Counted from the first letter of the stretch, positions 46,373 through 58,936 are shown. The stretch is DNA of 64,000 nt from Epiperipatus broadwayi (GCA_028023455.1 JAQFVV010006353.1:2667135-2731134); one strand, 5' to 3'. Notes: a model not told the origin generated them from the letters alone. Program-made: numbers and translations.

Positions 46373-46779
46373 ATGGAAAAATATGGGTGAGTTAGTCTGC
46401 CAGTTATGCTTACAAGCAGAAAGAGTACAAATAATGAAGTTGTGGGAGTATAAATATAAACAAAGTGAGTATATAGAAAGTAGGTTCTTGGTTTTTATGC
46501 GAGTTTTGGGAAAAGATAAAAGGATTTAGATATAAAGGCCATATAGTTGACTAGGATTTAGATATAAAGGCCATATAGTTGACTAAGCTTATGTTGTGGA
46601 AATGGGGTGGAGCAGGATAGAGAAGAATATGGGAAAAACTTAAGGTGACGAATGGAAACACAAGGTAAGATGGCTAACAGATTTCTCTGGGCATTGTGGC
46701 TGAGAGATTTTTAACTCCGAACAAGGAGAAGCCACAGTGCATCACATCACATCACACATCGTTTTAACAGCTTGTGTAA

Positions 46780-47649
46780 GCATAGAAAATGGTGACCGTG
46801 TGATGTTTTGGTAGTTTTATATCTTAGTAGTATGGCTGCTTTAAATATGCTAAATAAGTAAAATCATTTAATATTATACCTTTTTAAAAGATGAGCATTA
46901 TTTAAAATAGTTTGCAAAGCAATAATACACTCGCATCTTCAAAACAACAATAAAAAAGTTTTTTTTTAATGAAATTCGTATTCCAAAAATTAAGTAATGA
47001 CGAAGTATTAAAACAATCAGCTGACAAACAAACGTTAAACCATTTCAAAATATTTAATTATTTATGATTAAAATCTGATATAAAAACATGAAAAAGATAA
47101 TCACCGCTAGCTTTTCTATATAAAGCTTTTAAATAGAGCTTTATTAAGCTTGTTTTTTTAAATTTGCTTAAATAACACCTTTTTTTTCTTCCTCAAACTT
47201 ATTAAATATTTTCTTGTCTTTAAACAGAATAAAATGTCAGTTATAAGACTGCTTATTTTGAAATATATATATAAATTTAAATTTCAAAATAACTTAAAAT
47301 AATTATTTTTGAATGTTACACTGAGCTTGTAAAATTTATAGCGTATTACGTAATTAATTTTTTTAAAGTCCATAGTGATAGGAAAGGTCTCGTGGGATTT
47401 ATGCAGAAAATTAAATAAAGGATAAAGAGAAATCTACTAAATAAAAATGTTGTAAATTATAAAATAGAATCAAAATCTAAAAAACATGTTTTTAAATTTT
47501 ATTTACAAATTATTTATTTCGTTTTAACAATTTAACATATAAAGTTTGAGGTATGATGGTGAAATTTTTGTGCTATAAAAAACCAACGCAGTTTTACTGA
47601 AACCATAGGAAGTCAGAGTAATGCTGTTAGGAGTTTCTTAAGTTTACAC
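46780..47649. other. No feature recognised
   Basis: AT-rich, nothing recognised. Confidence 0.3.
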
Positions 47650-48043
47650 AATATCAAGATATTAAACCACTAAGCATCACATGATCATCATTCTTTATGC
47701 TTACACAAGCTGTTTACACAGAGGATAAACTCTTCATACAATAATGCCGTTCAGTGCAAGCCAGAGTAATCAATGGATGCCAGAAGGCTTGTGCATAAAA
47801 TCCCTATCTAGTGCCTACTATTCCAATATATCCAGAATAGTTTCTAGCTTGTGGCTTTCATCCATGAGGAGTCTTGGATCTGTGAGCACTGCACTTAGAT
47901 TTTAGAAACTAGTCTAGGGATATTGGATGAGTTGGCACTATATATGGATTTCATGCACAAATCTTGCATTCATTGATTACTCTGGTTTGTACTGTGTGGG
48001 CTACTGTATGGAGAGTTTAGCCTCTGTGTAATATCAAGATATT
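47650..48043. mobile_element. Family C inverted insertion with perfect 14 bp duplications
   Basis: AATATCAAGATATT at 47650-47663 and 48030-48043 flank a 366 bp insertion. The first ~230 bp are a family C unit (CATCACATGATCATC, GATGCCAGAAGGCTTGTGCA) with a minus-strand hammerhead in which the core is mutated (TGGATGA). At about 47905 it switches into the inverted second half and ends in the complement of its own start (CTCTGTGT). Confidence 0.9.
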
Positions 48044-48049
48044 TTACTT

Positions 48050-48715
48050 ATGACAACAAAAACGTTTTGAAGACAACTATTTTTGGGCAAAAAATATACA
48101 TTTTTTCATACACTTTTAGACCATCGTCCTTTCTAACAATGCAGTCATATAGTGATGAAGTTGAACAGTATCTGGTATTTACAGGTTATATCCATTGCTT
48201 TGATCTGAATCTCATAATTTTAAATATTTATTTATTTATAGTACTTTTTTTTTTTAGTAATTTCTTTTAAGTGATGCTTGCAATCAAAGCACAATATTGA
48301 TTTGCATATCTTTTTTAGTTAGCATGTGTGGACAGTTAAAAAAGGCCTCCATTTTCTTCCTAGCTTTGGGAAAATAAATTTATGCAATTGTACAAAAGTT
48401 TTTTTTGAAAAAAAGTATATTTTTTATTTTTACTTTAATACCGTGTAATATAATAGTGGTATTTTCCTAATAATCCTGCACTGACATGTCACATATGTAT
48501 TAGTCTGGCAATCGTTTTCTAATCTACTGATCTAGAAAGTAGCATCTACATGAGACTTGCTGACAAAATTAATAAATTAATTAGAGATTTATTTAAAGAA
48601 ATGACTTACAACTTCATTTAGTGAAAATGAAACAAATGTCTATTAACACAGATTAAAATTTTTTGTGAGAAATTATCTTCCAGCAAGTAAACTTATAAAG
48701 ATTTATTTTGAAAAT
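48050..48715. other. No feature recognised
   Basis: AT-rich with T runs. A 67-codon frame at 48067-48270 has no recognisable motif. Confidence 0.3.
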
Positions 48716-48719
48716 GGTC

Positions 48720-48905
48720 AACTAATATCATCCACAAAATATATCATCCATTAAGCATGCCATCAAAAGTGGCACATTCTCCCTCATCAGATTGTCCATC
48801 TTCTTCACATTTGCAATCTGGCTTATCAGGTGTAACCTCATTTTCATGCAAGGAAACCTCAATGCCTGCCAGACCTTCCTCGAGCTACTCACCAAGATAA
48901 AAGAG
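48720..48905 (-). other. Possible coding fragment, acidic
   Basis: One minus-strand frame reads LEEGLAGIEVSLHENEVTPD, KPDCKCEEDGQSDEGECATF and DGMLNG before a stop. This looks more protein-like than the AT-rich surroundings and the base composition is more balanced. A second frame is also open for 65 codons. No domain is recognised. It could be an isolated exon or a repeat-derived remnant. Confidence 0.3.
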
Positions 48906-48989
48906 ATAAATTGTTGGCTCCTCAATGGCTTTTCAGAGACACCTGGACAAGTGTCTTCTTCCCAAGCACATGAACACTCACCTTGAGAA

Positions 48990-50004
48990 ATTCAAAGCAC
49001 CCACACTTACACCATGATGCAGCTGTCTAGCACTACAATGCCAGCATAAGGTGACAAATTACCTGGACTCTTTGACTTATTTAACTCATGTAACATGAAT
49101 AATTCCAATCAAGTTGTTTTTGGAATAAAAATGGTCAACTATAATTATCCTTATTTAGTGGGAATGAAACAAATACACATTTACGTTTCTTCTGAGAAAT
49201 GACCTTCCAACGAGTAAACTTTTGGCAATATGAGTTTATTAAAAGTGGTTTCCTTATTGGAATATTATCTAATATTCACTTACAAAATTAATTTACTTAC
49301 TCTCCTGAAAGATAGTAATGTTTTTAATTCGATCTTCATATACACATTTGTTTGTTATCAGTGACTTTCGTTAGTGCAGGATTAATACGTAAGTACCATA
49401 ATAGGTAAGTGATAAATATTTTTATTATAATTTTATTAGATTCTATAATATTTCACGTAATAAAAGAATAATCTCTTGAAATTTAAATTTTACATTAATA
49501 CACACAGAAACATTGGAAGTGCTCTTTTCTTCACTTGGTAAGATAAAGCTCTACAGACTAAATGGCTAAATATGGTTTTAATCATTGTCTACATGTTCGT
49601 AAATTAAACAAACTTATATGTGTTTGAATTGACTAACACCATCATGTATGTGATAGACATGATCAGATTAATGTAAATGGGCCACAACTATGATTTTCTG
49701 GAATGGGAAGTTATATGTCTTCAATTTCTGGTGATAACTAATGTGTTAATGTAACTGTTATGAAATTAATTGGTTATTCTATGTATACAAGTGTAACCTC
49801 TATTTTGTTAACTGGTCTCCATTGAGTTTGATATGTAAAGGTTCTTTTTTTTTTGTAAATGATTCTTATGGATTGTGAATAAATTTTTTTTTTGAAAGAT
49901 AAAAGAATAAAGTTTTTTAAATAAATTTTTGGCAAAAGTCTTATTGGTCTTTTTTTTAATCTTGGAATATTACAATATCTTACCAAACTTATTTATTTCA
50001 CAAA
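48990..50004. other. No feature recognised
   Basis: AT-rich, nothing recognised. Confidence 0.3.
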
Positions 50005-50640
50005 ACACACATACTTCAAAGGGTTAGAATTTCAGTTACATATCTATAATTTAGTAGGTCAAACATTTTATCAATCTAAATACAAATAATTATATATAAT
50101 TTAATAGGTCAAATATTTGACCAATCTCCATTTTTTTCAATATATATTTTGAAATACTTCAATATTTTTTGTTCTATATAAAAATGATATTTATTCCACA
50201 AATATTTCAAAGTGTTAGGATTTCAATTACGTATTTATAATTTAGTAGGATAAATATTTTACCAGAATTACAAAAAATCAGAATATATAATTTAGTATGT
50301 CAAATATTTTACGGATCTCTATTTTTTATATACATTTTGAAATATTACAATAAATTTGTTCTGTATAAAAAAATGTTATTTCTTTCACAAGTACAAATAT
50401 TTCAAAGTGTTAGAATTTCAGTTACATATTTGTAATTTAGTAGGTCAAATATTTTACCGGATCTCCATTTTTTTATATATATATTGAAATATTACAATAA
50501 TTTTTATTCTGTTATAAAAAATGTTATTTCATAAGCGCAGATATTTCATAGTGTTAGAATTTCAATTATATATTATCTGTAATTTAGATCAAATATTTTA
50601 TCAATCTCTACTATATATATATATAAACATCACTTTTTGA
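50005..50640. repeat. Minisatellite, ~190 bp period, 4 units
   Basis: CAAAGTGTTAGAATTTCAGT followed by ACATATTTGTAATTTAGTAG recurs at about 50017, 50208, 50403 and (shorter unit) 50548. The intervening AAATATTTTACCGGATCTCC and GTTCTGTATAAAAA blocks also repeat. Confidence 0.85.
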
Positions 50641-50734
50641 AAGATTATAATATTTTTTGAGCTGAATGAAAAATTTAGAATTTTAATTATATAACTAGGA
50701 TATAATAAAATATGTATAATTTAAACAAATGAAA

Positions 50735-51150
50735 GCAGTTCACACCTAAAAATATCAATACCAATTAACAATATCAATCTATTGTCATGGCAATCTCTTT
50801 TTTACAATAAAGGTGGATATCCCCCACTTTTATCTATAATATGTTTATATAGATATTAAAGATTGTAACATGACTAAAGAAAGTAAGTTTATTACTTTAA
50901 AGAAGTTCAAATGAACATCATTAATTAGTTTAATATAACATGGTCTGAAAGTAGACTAATATTTAGTCAATTATAGCTTTCAAACTACAGAGAAACTATG
51001 TATTACTTGTTAATAAAAGTAATAATGCTCAAGGCTAGATACATTTATAAATGTACATAAATGAAAGCAGTCAACAGTTAAACAATATCAATATCACTAG
51101 CAATCAACAATCTCAATCTGTTGCCAAGACAACCTCCTTTAATCAATGAT
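50735..51150 (+). repeat. Two family E copies
   Basis: About 50735-50815 and 51062-51148: AATGAAAGCAGTCAACAGTT, AAACAATATCAATATC, CAATCAACAATCTC and CTGTTGCCAAGACAACCTCC. The second is closer to consensus. Confidence 0.7.
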
Positions 51151-52329
51151 GGTAGAAATTCACATTCATTTATGATCCAATAGGTTTTATGTAGATACCG
51201 AAAATTGTAACTTTACTATAAACAGTAAAATATTAACCCTTTAGTTATCAAATTTTCTTACTGGTCCATGAGTAAAAATTTGAGTGATTTCATTCATCAA
51301 GAACATTTCTAGATAGCTTCTATTCAGAAATATTTTTATATTAATAATCAGAATTATCATAATTTAGCTTCTAAAAATTGAATTATTTTATGGACAAATC
51401 AGTTAAATTTAACAAAAAATTTAAAATAACATTAATAACTAAACAAAATTATAAAAAAGACATAAGAAAATTAGTCTGCAGAAAAACAAAAGAATTATAT
51501 TTCGACCAATTATAACATCAAATCACCACTTATTCCCTGTATCTTAGAAATTACAATTGCTGAATATTCATTTTCGTTGTCTTTTCTTCCATTTAAAATC
51601 AAATATTTTAAATCATAATATTAATCTAGCTACATTATTAGATAATATAGTATAAAAAATAATCATAAAATACATAAATATTTATGAAAAAGTTGCTTAG
51701 TTTTTATCGAATGTCATTGATATGCAAATAGTGGACAAGCATCATTCATTGTCTAAAATAGTGGCCAAGCATTGTTCACTTTAGCACACTTAGTTTTCTA
51801 CTAAAATTTAAAATTTTTCAAATCAAACTTTATAATCCGATAAATTAATGTAAAATCTTAATTATGAATGCAAAAAATTATGTGAAATATATTTATTTAT
51901 GTTCAAAATCAATTATGAAAGTGTAAAACATTTTGTTTTTGATTTCTGACTTTGACAGTTAGAAAGATCTGGGGAACAATAGCCAAAACTGACAGTTAAA
52001 ACTTACCAATGCCTTATTAGGGTCAAAGGTGGGACTATATAACAATAGACCTCAAAGAAAAATTGATTTTTTTGAAAGAAATAATGCCAAATGCAGATTT
52101 TTTCAGAACTAAAATTTTAAATTTAGATTATAATACAAATTTATCATAAAATGAATGTAAAACAAAGAATATGTGACAAAGAATGACCAATAGATGGTGT
52201 AAAATGTTGAAATTAAGGTTAGATTTTGGAATTATCAGCTAATTACAATACCAATATCATTTACAATAAACAATTTCCAAAAATATTACCAAATTCACAA
52301 CTTCCTTTATTTGCGGTAATATTTTATAT
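51151..52329. other. No feature recognised
   Basis: AT-rich. A ~40 bp segment (AAATAGTGGACAAGCATC) is duplicated near 51725-51780. Confidence 0.35.
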
Positions 52330-52590
52330 AAATGCAATTTATCCACTACTTTGAAGACTTTTTAGCAAAAATCTTTTATTGTACATATATGCATCCACAA
52401 TCTTATGTTGTGATTGTCCTGCAGTCTTCTTCAGAGCTATGATATAATAAACAACATAAAATAAAATACATAACAATATGAATAGCTCTGAAGAAGACTA
52501 CAGGACAGTCGAAATATAGGATTGTGTATGCATATACATACAATAAAAGGTTTTTGCTAAAAAGTATTCAAAGTAGAAGATAAATTGCAT
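52330..52590. repeat. Family I inverted pair
   Basis: Arms about 52330-52443 and 52478-52590: GACTTTTTAGCAAAAATCTT, GCAGTCTTCTTCAGAGCTAT and the complements AGCTCTGAAGAAGACTAC, GGTTTTTGCTAAAAAG. Each arm carries a CTGAAGA...GTC(G)AAA stem-loop with imperfect core, as at 18560 and 25090. Confidence 0.75.
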
Positions 52591-52974
52591 TTGTAGTAAA
52601 CAATCTGAATTTAGTATCATATTAAAGATATATTTAAAAAAAATCCATTTTTAGAACTAAAAATGTTAAATAAATGTTCATGGTCAAAGGGTTAAAATAG
52701 TAGTTTAGCAAAACACAAAGATACAGTAGCTTTTATTTAACAAAGTAGTTTAATAAAATCACACATGCAAGGATGTAAATGAATAAATACTAGGGATTTA
52801 CATCAGTCTGTTTCATCACTACATAAGATTTCAACCCAAAACACTTATTTTATTAAATGATCCTGACAATTAGCATTGACCTCCCTTCTGAAAAATTTCC
52901 ATGATAACTTTGAATATTTAAATTTAAAATGTGTGTTTATGATCAAGGAAGGTGTAGAGAATTAAAAAAAAATC
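52591..52974. other. No feature recognised
   Basis: AT-rich, nothing recognised. Confidence 0.3.
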
Positions 52975-53105
52975 AAAACCATTATTGCTTAGGAGTTCAC
53001 AAAAATGTTTGAGTTCAATACCAGAAGTGTCAGAACTGTAATCAATCCAAGAACCTCATGTTCCAAAATCTGACCCCTTGCTGCTGCACTAAAACATGAA
53101 CCTAA
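52975..53105 (-). mobile_element. SINE-like repeat (family H)
   Basis: The minus strand reads TTTTAGTGCAGCAGCAAGGG, TTGGATTGATTACAGTTCTG, GGTATTGAACTCAAAC and GTGAACTCCTAAGCAATAAT, matching the copy at 17370-17500 block for block. Confidence 0.65.
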
Positions 53106-53122
53106 TATATATATATATATAT

Positions 53123-54315
53123 TGTAACGTTTATTTATATACGTTACAAATATATTGGCATTTGGTAAAAGCTAAAAAAGTAAATTTAGATTTTTTTTTG
53201 ATTAGTATAATTTTTGTTAAAACGTGCAATGAAGGTTAAAATTGTCATTCTTATTTTTTTTTATCTAATTGGAAAGAATAAATGACATACAGATTACTAA
53301 TCCAGATAAATTAAAAGAATTCCAAAAGTATAAGCTAAAAGAAAAATATTTTAGCTAATTAAAGATGGAAGAATAATGCTAAAAAAAAAGAGAACTTTGT
53401 AACTTAAATTTAAGAGAGAGTGTATAAGATTATTATCTTATACACTGATAAAAAGACAAGAGTGCGCAGAAGTTCCAAAAATGGAGCGCGATATAAAAAG
53501 GAGATACAACTTCAATCTGGGTCTTCTCTTTAACTTCTAGTTACGTCTCTGAAAGTTGGAGGTTTCCACGAGCATAACCTGTGGCAAGAAATATACTTCT
53601 ACACAGGTATGCCCCTTGCTGTACCAAGTTGTCACGCAAGCATGGAAACAGGACTTGTGAAGACCGCTTTTTGCAATAAAAGGGTCACTACAACCATGCC
53701 TTTTCTCCAGCTATAGAACGGAACAATAATGGAAGACGCCAGGAGGAGAGACCAATGGAAATTCTCATGATCTGGGATCCCATAAACCTACATGAACTTA
53801 CCGGTAAGTTAAGAATAAATTTTCCTGATAGTGACTTAAAAGTTTGCAAACAATTATTTATCTAAGCTTAGACTACCATCCTGATATAGACTTTACTTTC
53901 ACATTCAAGGGACTTTCTTATAAAAAAATTTATACAAGATCTTGGAACATTATTAAATTGCGTTCATTATTTAATCTAACTGTTTTTGTTAATCGATTCA
54001 TTATCTGGATTAGCATGTGTGTACTTTCCAGTTTAGTTAATTCGTAATTTAACTTATAAATATTTTAGTTTGTTAGAATAAAGGAGATTATACTTTTATC
54101 AACCTTATCATTGTGCGTTATTAATAGTAGTTATTATTTTTTTATTATTAAATCTATTAGTAGTTTAATAAGATTTAAAAAAATGTAATTTACCGTTGCC
54201 AATATGTTTGAATAAACCCAGGAATAATAATCTTAAAAAATTAATTCTCGTTACGGTAAGACGCAATACCGATTAGTTTAAAAGCACTTTTTTTCTGTTT
54301 AGTTTACGAGTTACA
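53123..54315. mobile_element. Candidate solo LTR, 1.19 kb
   Basis: Starts TGTAACG and ends CGAGTTACA, so TGTAAC/GTTACA form perfect 6 bp inverted ends, flanked by ATAT on each side (53119-53122, 54316-54319). The interior is less AT-rich than the flanks and holds a TATA-like GATATAAAAAGG near 53491 followed by a transcribed-region-like segment (TTTGCAATAAAAGG, a polyadenylation-type signal near 53670). The ATAT duplication lies in a TA microsatellite and is weak evidence. A unique genomic segment or a promoter with exon is possible. Confidence 0.4.
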
Positions 54316-54544
54316 ATATGTTTGACGCCGACTCAGTGGGTCTAATGACTCTGGTGCCCTCATGTAGAAATTAAAAACTGAGTCAGCTCACGATTGTACT
54401 TAGCAATAATTCTAGGCCGAGTTGATCAGGAAATATAGCTAGGTTTTTAGAATAGAAATATAACTTTCTTCTTTTTTGACATAGCTTGATCAACTCACGC
54501 GCAGTTTATATTAGCGTGTAAAGGCCTAGCAAAACGAAAAAAGG

Positions 54545-54577
<33 letters not shown>

Positions 54578-54844
54578 TACAAATCCCAAGTAGTATTTCA
54601 GGGATTGAAGCCCAAAATTATTAAAATTAGAAATGTTCAAACCTAATTAAGAGAACTACTACTTCTCTTTTTATTTACCATTAAAAATGTTTGTATTCCC
54701 ATTGTAAAAAGTAAAGTTAAAAATACAACTAAGGCCGTATATCTTTTTTTCTCAGACCAAACTGTGCATTTCTAGAGGCAGTTACAATCTTACAGAGAGG
54801 TAAACCATGATTGGTGAGAGTTTAATAGTGTGATATTCAATAGA
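54316..54844. other. Unassigned, partly structured
   Basis: The first 220 bp are less AT-rich (GACGCCGACTCAGTGGGTCT, CTGGTGCCCTCATG) with partial inverted repeats (GCCGAGTTGATCAGG against CTTGATCAACTC). The end has a TA microsatellite at about 54550-54578. No gene recognised. Confidence 0.35.
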
Positions 54845-55095
54845 TCATTATCATCATTACTATTTTCAACCATTATCAATCCACTTCAGAATGAAGGTCT
54901 CACCAAGTTTAGTCCTATTCTCCCTCCAATCTCTGGCCTCTCACACTCGTAAGTTTCCTTATTTCATCTATCCATCTTACATATTGTCTCTTTCTAGGTC
55001 TTTAATAATGTCTTGGGATCAAAGTTGTTATTTAACAAAAATGACATCACTTTCTATTCAGTGTCAGCAGAGGTCACTTAATCTAACTGCAGACT
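54845..55095 (-). mobile_element. RTE-clade LINE 3' remnant
   Basis: The plus strand reads CATTATCAATCCACTTCAGA and ATGAAGGTCTCACCAAGTTT, the complement of the RTE end (GGAGAGACCTTCATCCTGCA, GTGGATTGATAATGG). Then comes the complement of a WIKLG-like segment and of the KRP...VRWM-like segment (ATCTATCCATCTTACATA). Confidence 0.7.
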
Positions 55096-55326
55096 AATCT
55101 TACTAAACAAAGTCCTTGTTTACCATAACATTAGTTGACATCTACATATTGTCACATCCAAAGCTACCATGAATTGACATGCATAATTTTTTTAATCAGT
55201 TTTGCTTTTGCATTTGTTTTTAACTTTTAAAAAGTGTTGCCTACTGAAAGAGCTAAAAATAATACTTCACATAATAGTAAAAATCAGTCATATATCACAT
55301 GACCTATATAGCTTGTATTACCAATA
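55096..55326. other. No feature recognised
   Basis: AT-rich, nothing recognised. Confidence 0.25.
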
Positions 55327-55620
55327 TGTAATATATAAAGAGCCTGCTACTAGCTCTAAACAAGCTTAATTATTTTATTTTTTATGATAAATGCTACAAG
55401 AGAAATACATGAAGCTTTTATCTATGATGGTCCCCATCCCCAGACCGGTTTCAAGCTATGTCTCTCATCAGTGAAAAGCTAGGACATAAGATTCAAAATA
55501 TTAACTCAAGCCAAGCATTTATCTAATTCTTAAATATTAAGAAAAAGATCCAAATCTTCAGACACCTACATGTCTTCAAACTCAGCTCTTTAAGAGCTAG
55601 TAGCAGGCTCTTTATATATT
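55327..55620 (-). mobile_element. Family D repeat with inverted ends
   Basis: The ends mirror each other: TAATATATAAAGAGCCTGCT, ACTAGCTCT at the left and AGAGCTAGTAGCAGGCTCTT, TATATATTA at the right. It contains one hammerhead on the minus strand. Confidence 0.8.
55437..55477 (-). ncRNA. Family D hammerhead ribozyme, intact core
   Basis: Minus strand: TTTTCA, CTGATGA, stem II GAG/CTT (three pairs, one wobble) round ACATAG, GAAAC, loop CG, GTC, TGGGGA. Stem I forms six pairs with several G-U wobbles. Confidence 0.6.
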
Positions 55621-56152
55621 AAATACTTCACATAGCAATCCTGGTAGTAAAAATATTAAAACTTTTAATTAAATAAAGATCAGCACTAGGTAAAATATTA
55701 CCATTTTTGCCTGCCACTAAAGAGAGAAGTCATACTTTCTAATTATTGAAAGTTATAGAGAAGAATATTATTTTAAATGGAGAAATTAATTAAATAAAAA
55801 AAGTTGGATAAGATGGATAACTACAGAGAAAAAATGAAAGTAAATAGCAAACTACTAGAGGATATAAATAAAAATGGAAGAAAACTAAGAAAAACATTCG
55901 GAAATATATATAAGAAAGAAATATAATAATGAAAAGAGAAATTATATTACTGGATGGTGAAGAAAGAAAATGTAACTGTAAAGAAGGAAAATGAATTATT
56001 TTATATAATTATGCAATAAATACAGAAATATAGATCAGAGGGAGGATGAGGATATGGATGGCTGAAGATCTTACAAAGTCAAAACGTAAAAATGCAACAG
56101 ATTTTGCAAAGCAGGTGCTAAATTTGGAATTAGGATGAAATAATTTGTGTTC
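55621..56152. other. No feature recognised
   Basis: A purine-rich stretch (55740-56060) with AGAAAACTAAGAAAAAC and GAAGAAAGAAAATG-type sequence may be further LINE debris. No motif is clear enough to call. Confidence 0.3.
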
Positions 56153-56520
56153 ATACAGATGGGGAACAATGGATTAAATTAATCATAGAGTTGAATTTAG
56201 ATAGAGTGCTTTTCTGGTAAAAATTACCTAAGAATGAAAGTAAACGTGTCTATGTGTCTGAAACTTTTTAAGAGATGTACATACCATTTCTTAATTCTTA
56301 GTCTGAAGTCATAACAGTTCATAGAAGAACAATATAAAGGCTTCGGATCACACAGTCAAGTTTGGAGAGATGTATGTTGGGAACCACAAAAAATAACTGA
56401 AAGTAAAACATTTGTATGAGAGATATTGTCATAACTGTAAAAAAATAAGGGGCTACAATGAAGTTGTAATGAGAAGAGATCATCTTAGATCAAAGATTAA
56501 GATAAAAAAAAAAAACATTT
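56153..56520 (+). mobile_element. RTE-clade LINE remnant
   Basis: ACAGATGGGGAACAATGGAT begins a stretch parallel to TDGNIMEEINHRIKLGWSAF in the full copy, followed by CTATGTGTCTGAAA (MCLK), TTCATAGAAGAACAATATAA (RRAIQ) and GGAGAGATGTATGTTGGGAA (ERCMLG). Frames are broken. Confidence 0.75.
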
Positions 56521-58936
56521 GCTAAGATAATATTATTACAACTTCCTCCGTCTCTCATAAAGTTTAAATCATATAACAGTAATATCTTTATATTACGATT
56601 ACTATGTCACATTCATGTGAGTACTTCATATTAACTGAGAATCTTAGCTCTCGGGTTAGAATAAATAATCAAATGATTCGTTGCTTGGAAAGTCATGTGA
56701 TATTTGAGCAGTGGGGGAGGGGTTGATAGAGCTAGGCAAATCCATCACTAGAATTCCATATCAAATCATGCAAAGCAGAATAACTGATTGGTTATTTGCT
56801 CAGAAGGTCATATGATGTTGGAACAGCAGAAACGTGAAAGAATAAACTTTGACCCATAAAAGTTTAGATCTGCTGTATGAGAGTAACCGTGGTACCGCAA
56901 AACATATAATAAGTAAATAATGGCACCAAATAGTGACTGTTAGCCATTTATTATTTGAATTAAATTATTAATAATTTATGTATAATAATAATTTCGGACT
57001 AGCATTAATCAATAATATATAGAAATAACATAATAGAATTAAAACATAATTATATAAATATCTCTACTTCTATGATTACTTATGAGAACTGTACTCTAAG
57101 ACTTATCAAAATATAAGAAGGTTAGCCCTATCTGTAAAAGTCTTAAGCTTTTTTTTGATCTTCAGGGATAAGCAGCACTGGGATAATAGCCCTGTTTCTG
57201 CAGAAAGTTTTCGTTTGCCTTCTTTCGTCATTTGTCCATCCATCTGCTCCAGTAGACATGCTAATATGAATTAGATTTGCAAGGGATTTTATACTATCTG
57301 TAGCTATTGTTCTCTGAAGCCACTAATTGATTTTTTAATTAATTTTGTACTTCGGACTGCATTGTATAGTCTATTATTAGAATTTATATAATTTTAGGTC
57401 TAATTAGTTTTTTTTTTTCTGTCAGGAATTATTAACTTATTACTTTCAGGAATTTTTGACTTAATCGATTTTAACTTATGCATTTTAACTTATACGTTTT
57501 GTAAATATATACACACATTAGTGTATGATTCTATTATTGTTTTAAGTCAATTCCAGCTGAAAATAGAACATATACATCTATCAATCCCTGACTAGAGAGT
57601 AGCTGAAAATAGAAGATATTATCAAGCTCTGACTGAATGGTAGTTGGTTTGACTTTGGGTCATCTACTTATTTTAGTTTTAAATTGCCTGGAAGTAGCCT
57701 TCAGTAGTATCTGCTTGAAACAATATATATATGGATTCTCAATCAATACTTAAAATTTATTACACAATATTTCATCCACATTACCATATCTTAGTTAATA
57801 AACTTAAAAGAAAAATATTATAAAAATTTGATGAAAACACTTAATTCATTAAATGTCTTTTTTTTTTAAGAAAAAATGATTTAAGTAAGTAGCACTTCCT
57901 ATTTTGACTATGAAAAATTTCCTATATTTCAATATATCGATTGCTTGCGTATGATAAATGGCTCTTTGTTAAACTTCATATGAATGAAAAACATATTTCA
58001 ATTAGATCAGGAATTTTTTCCCCCCACACACTCAGTTTTAATAAATTGATTTTGCAAATTGAAGATTGAGATTATTAATTGGTTCGTTCGGGATGCTTGT
58101 TTTTGTTTTATTCCATTAACAAACAATAAACATGGGAATCTCATTATAACAACTCGATATAATTGATTAAGTTGATTAATGCGAGAACAAGGTTCTTGCA
58201 TAACTCGATGCTGCAATCTACAAACAAAATCTCTGGACAGAAACACGATCCCTACTTTGACTAATTCAAACTGGAACAAAAAAGCATTCATTAAAAATTA
58301 AATATGCCTCAGAAATAATGCTCGCATTGTTCTTTCATATCTAATCAAAGAGAACCGTTATTAAATTATGCCCCAGATGAATAGAATCAGCCTTTCAGCT
58401 AAAGAATTTAATATAAACCAGCTTTAATAAAATAAAAATAAATATTTTAATATACAAAAAAATCTTTTGATCTAGATCAATATTAAATTTAAAAAAAAAA
58501 AAAAAACAACAGAAATTATTAAGTTATATTGTTTCTCGTTTTCTTTCTTTTTTATTATTATAATGAAAACTATTAATGAACTGAAAATTAATGGTGACTA
58601 AAATATTAACAAAAGTAAAACATTTTAAATTTTAAATTAAAATCTTAAAGAAAATTTTTTTATATCAAAATTATGAATATACGTGTGCCTATGTATATAT
58701 AAAGCCCATAATTTTTGAGTTCTAAATAACGCGTAAAGTCTCACAGAAGACGTGATATTTCATGACGTAAAAGTTTTTGATGTCGAACTCAACTCACATC
58801 TTTGACACTATCCACTTTAAATAAATACAGTAAACATGTGGGTTGAATTAGTTTGACACTTGTAAGTCAAAATGTAATTATTTAATATAGATAAATATTT
58901 TTCATATAATAAAAATATATATGAGAGATAGTGACC
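56521..58936. other. 2.4 kb without a recognised gene
   Basis: AT-rich. Two ~45 bp similar blocks (TCATGTGATATTTGAGCAG at 56690, TCATATGATGTTGGAACAG at 56808) form a weak direct repeat. A 94-codon minus-strand frame (58007-58291, starting MNAFLFQFELVKVGIVFLSR) shows no recognisable domain, and no evidence supports it as a gene. Confidence 0.35.

Larger units (their letters stand above)
43319..46770 (+). mobile_element. LINE2 remnant split by a 2.74 kb insertion
   Basis: The left part 43319-43632 reads EDLDKEFVSVYLYKRQDNCV and IVECYSGKEWDRRIDALIKN, then ACACATAAATGG. The right part from 46373 continues ATGGAAAAATATGGG (NMGELVCQLCLQAERVQIMKLWEYKYKQSEY) and ends in GGAGAAGCCACAGTG and (ATCAC)n. 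In the uninterrupted copy at 28530-29500 these two ends are contiguous (ACACATAAATGGAAAAATA). A 32 bp segment (GGATTTAGATATAAAGGCCA) is duplicated in tandem at about 46524-46584. Confidence 0.85.

Noticed and set aside
50005-50640. CRISPR-like array
   Set aside because: Eukaryotic sequence; long, similar, AT-rich units without spacers. It is a minisatellite.
54316-54380. Primer-binding site after the candidate LTR (TGGTGCCCTCATG)
   Set aside because: It lies about 35 bp downstream of the inferred LTR edge and no retrotransposon coding sequence follows, so it does not support a full element.
58007-58291. 94-residue minus-strand frame
   Set aside because: No motif, no signal peptide or domain and no similar copy; length alone is not enough in this sequence.
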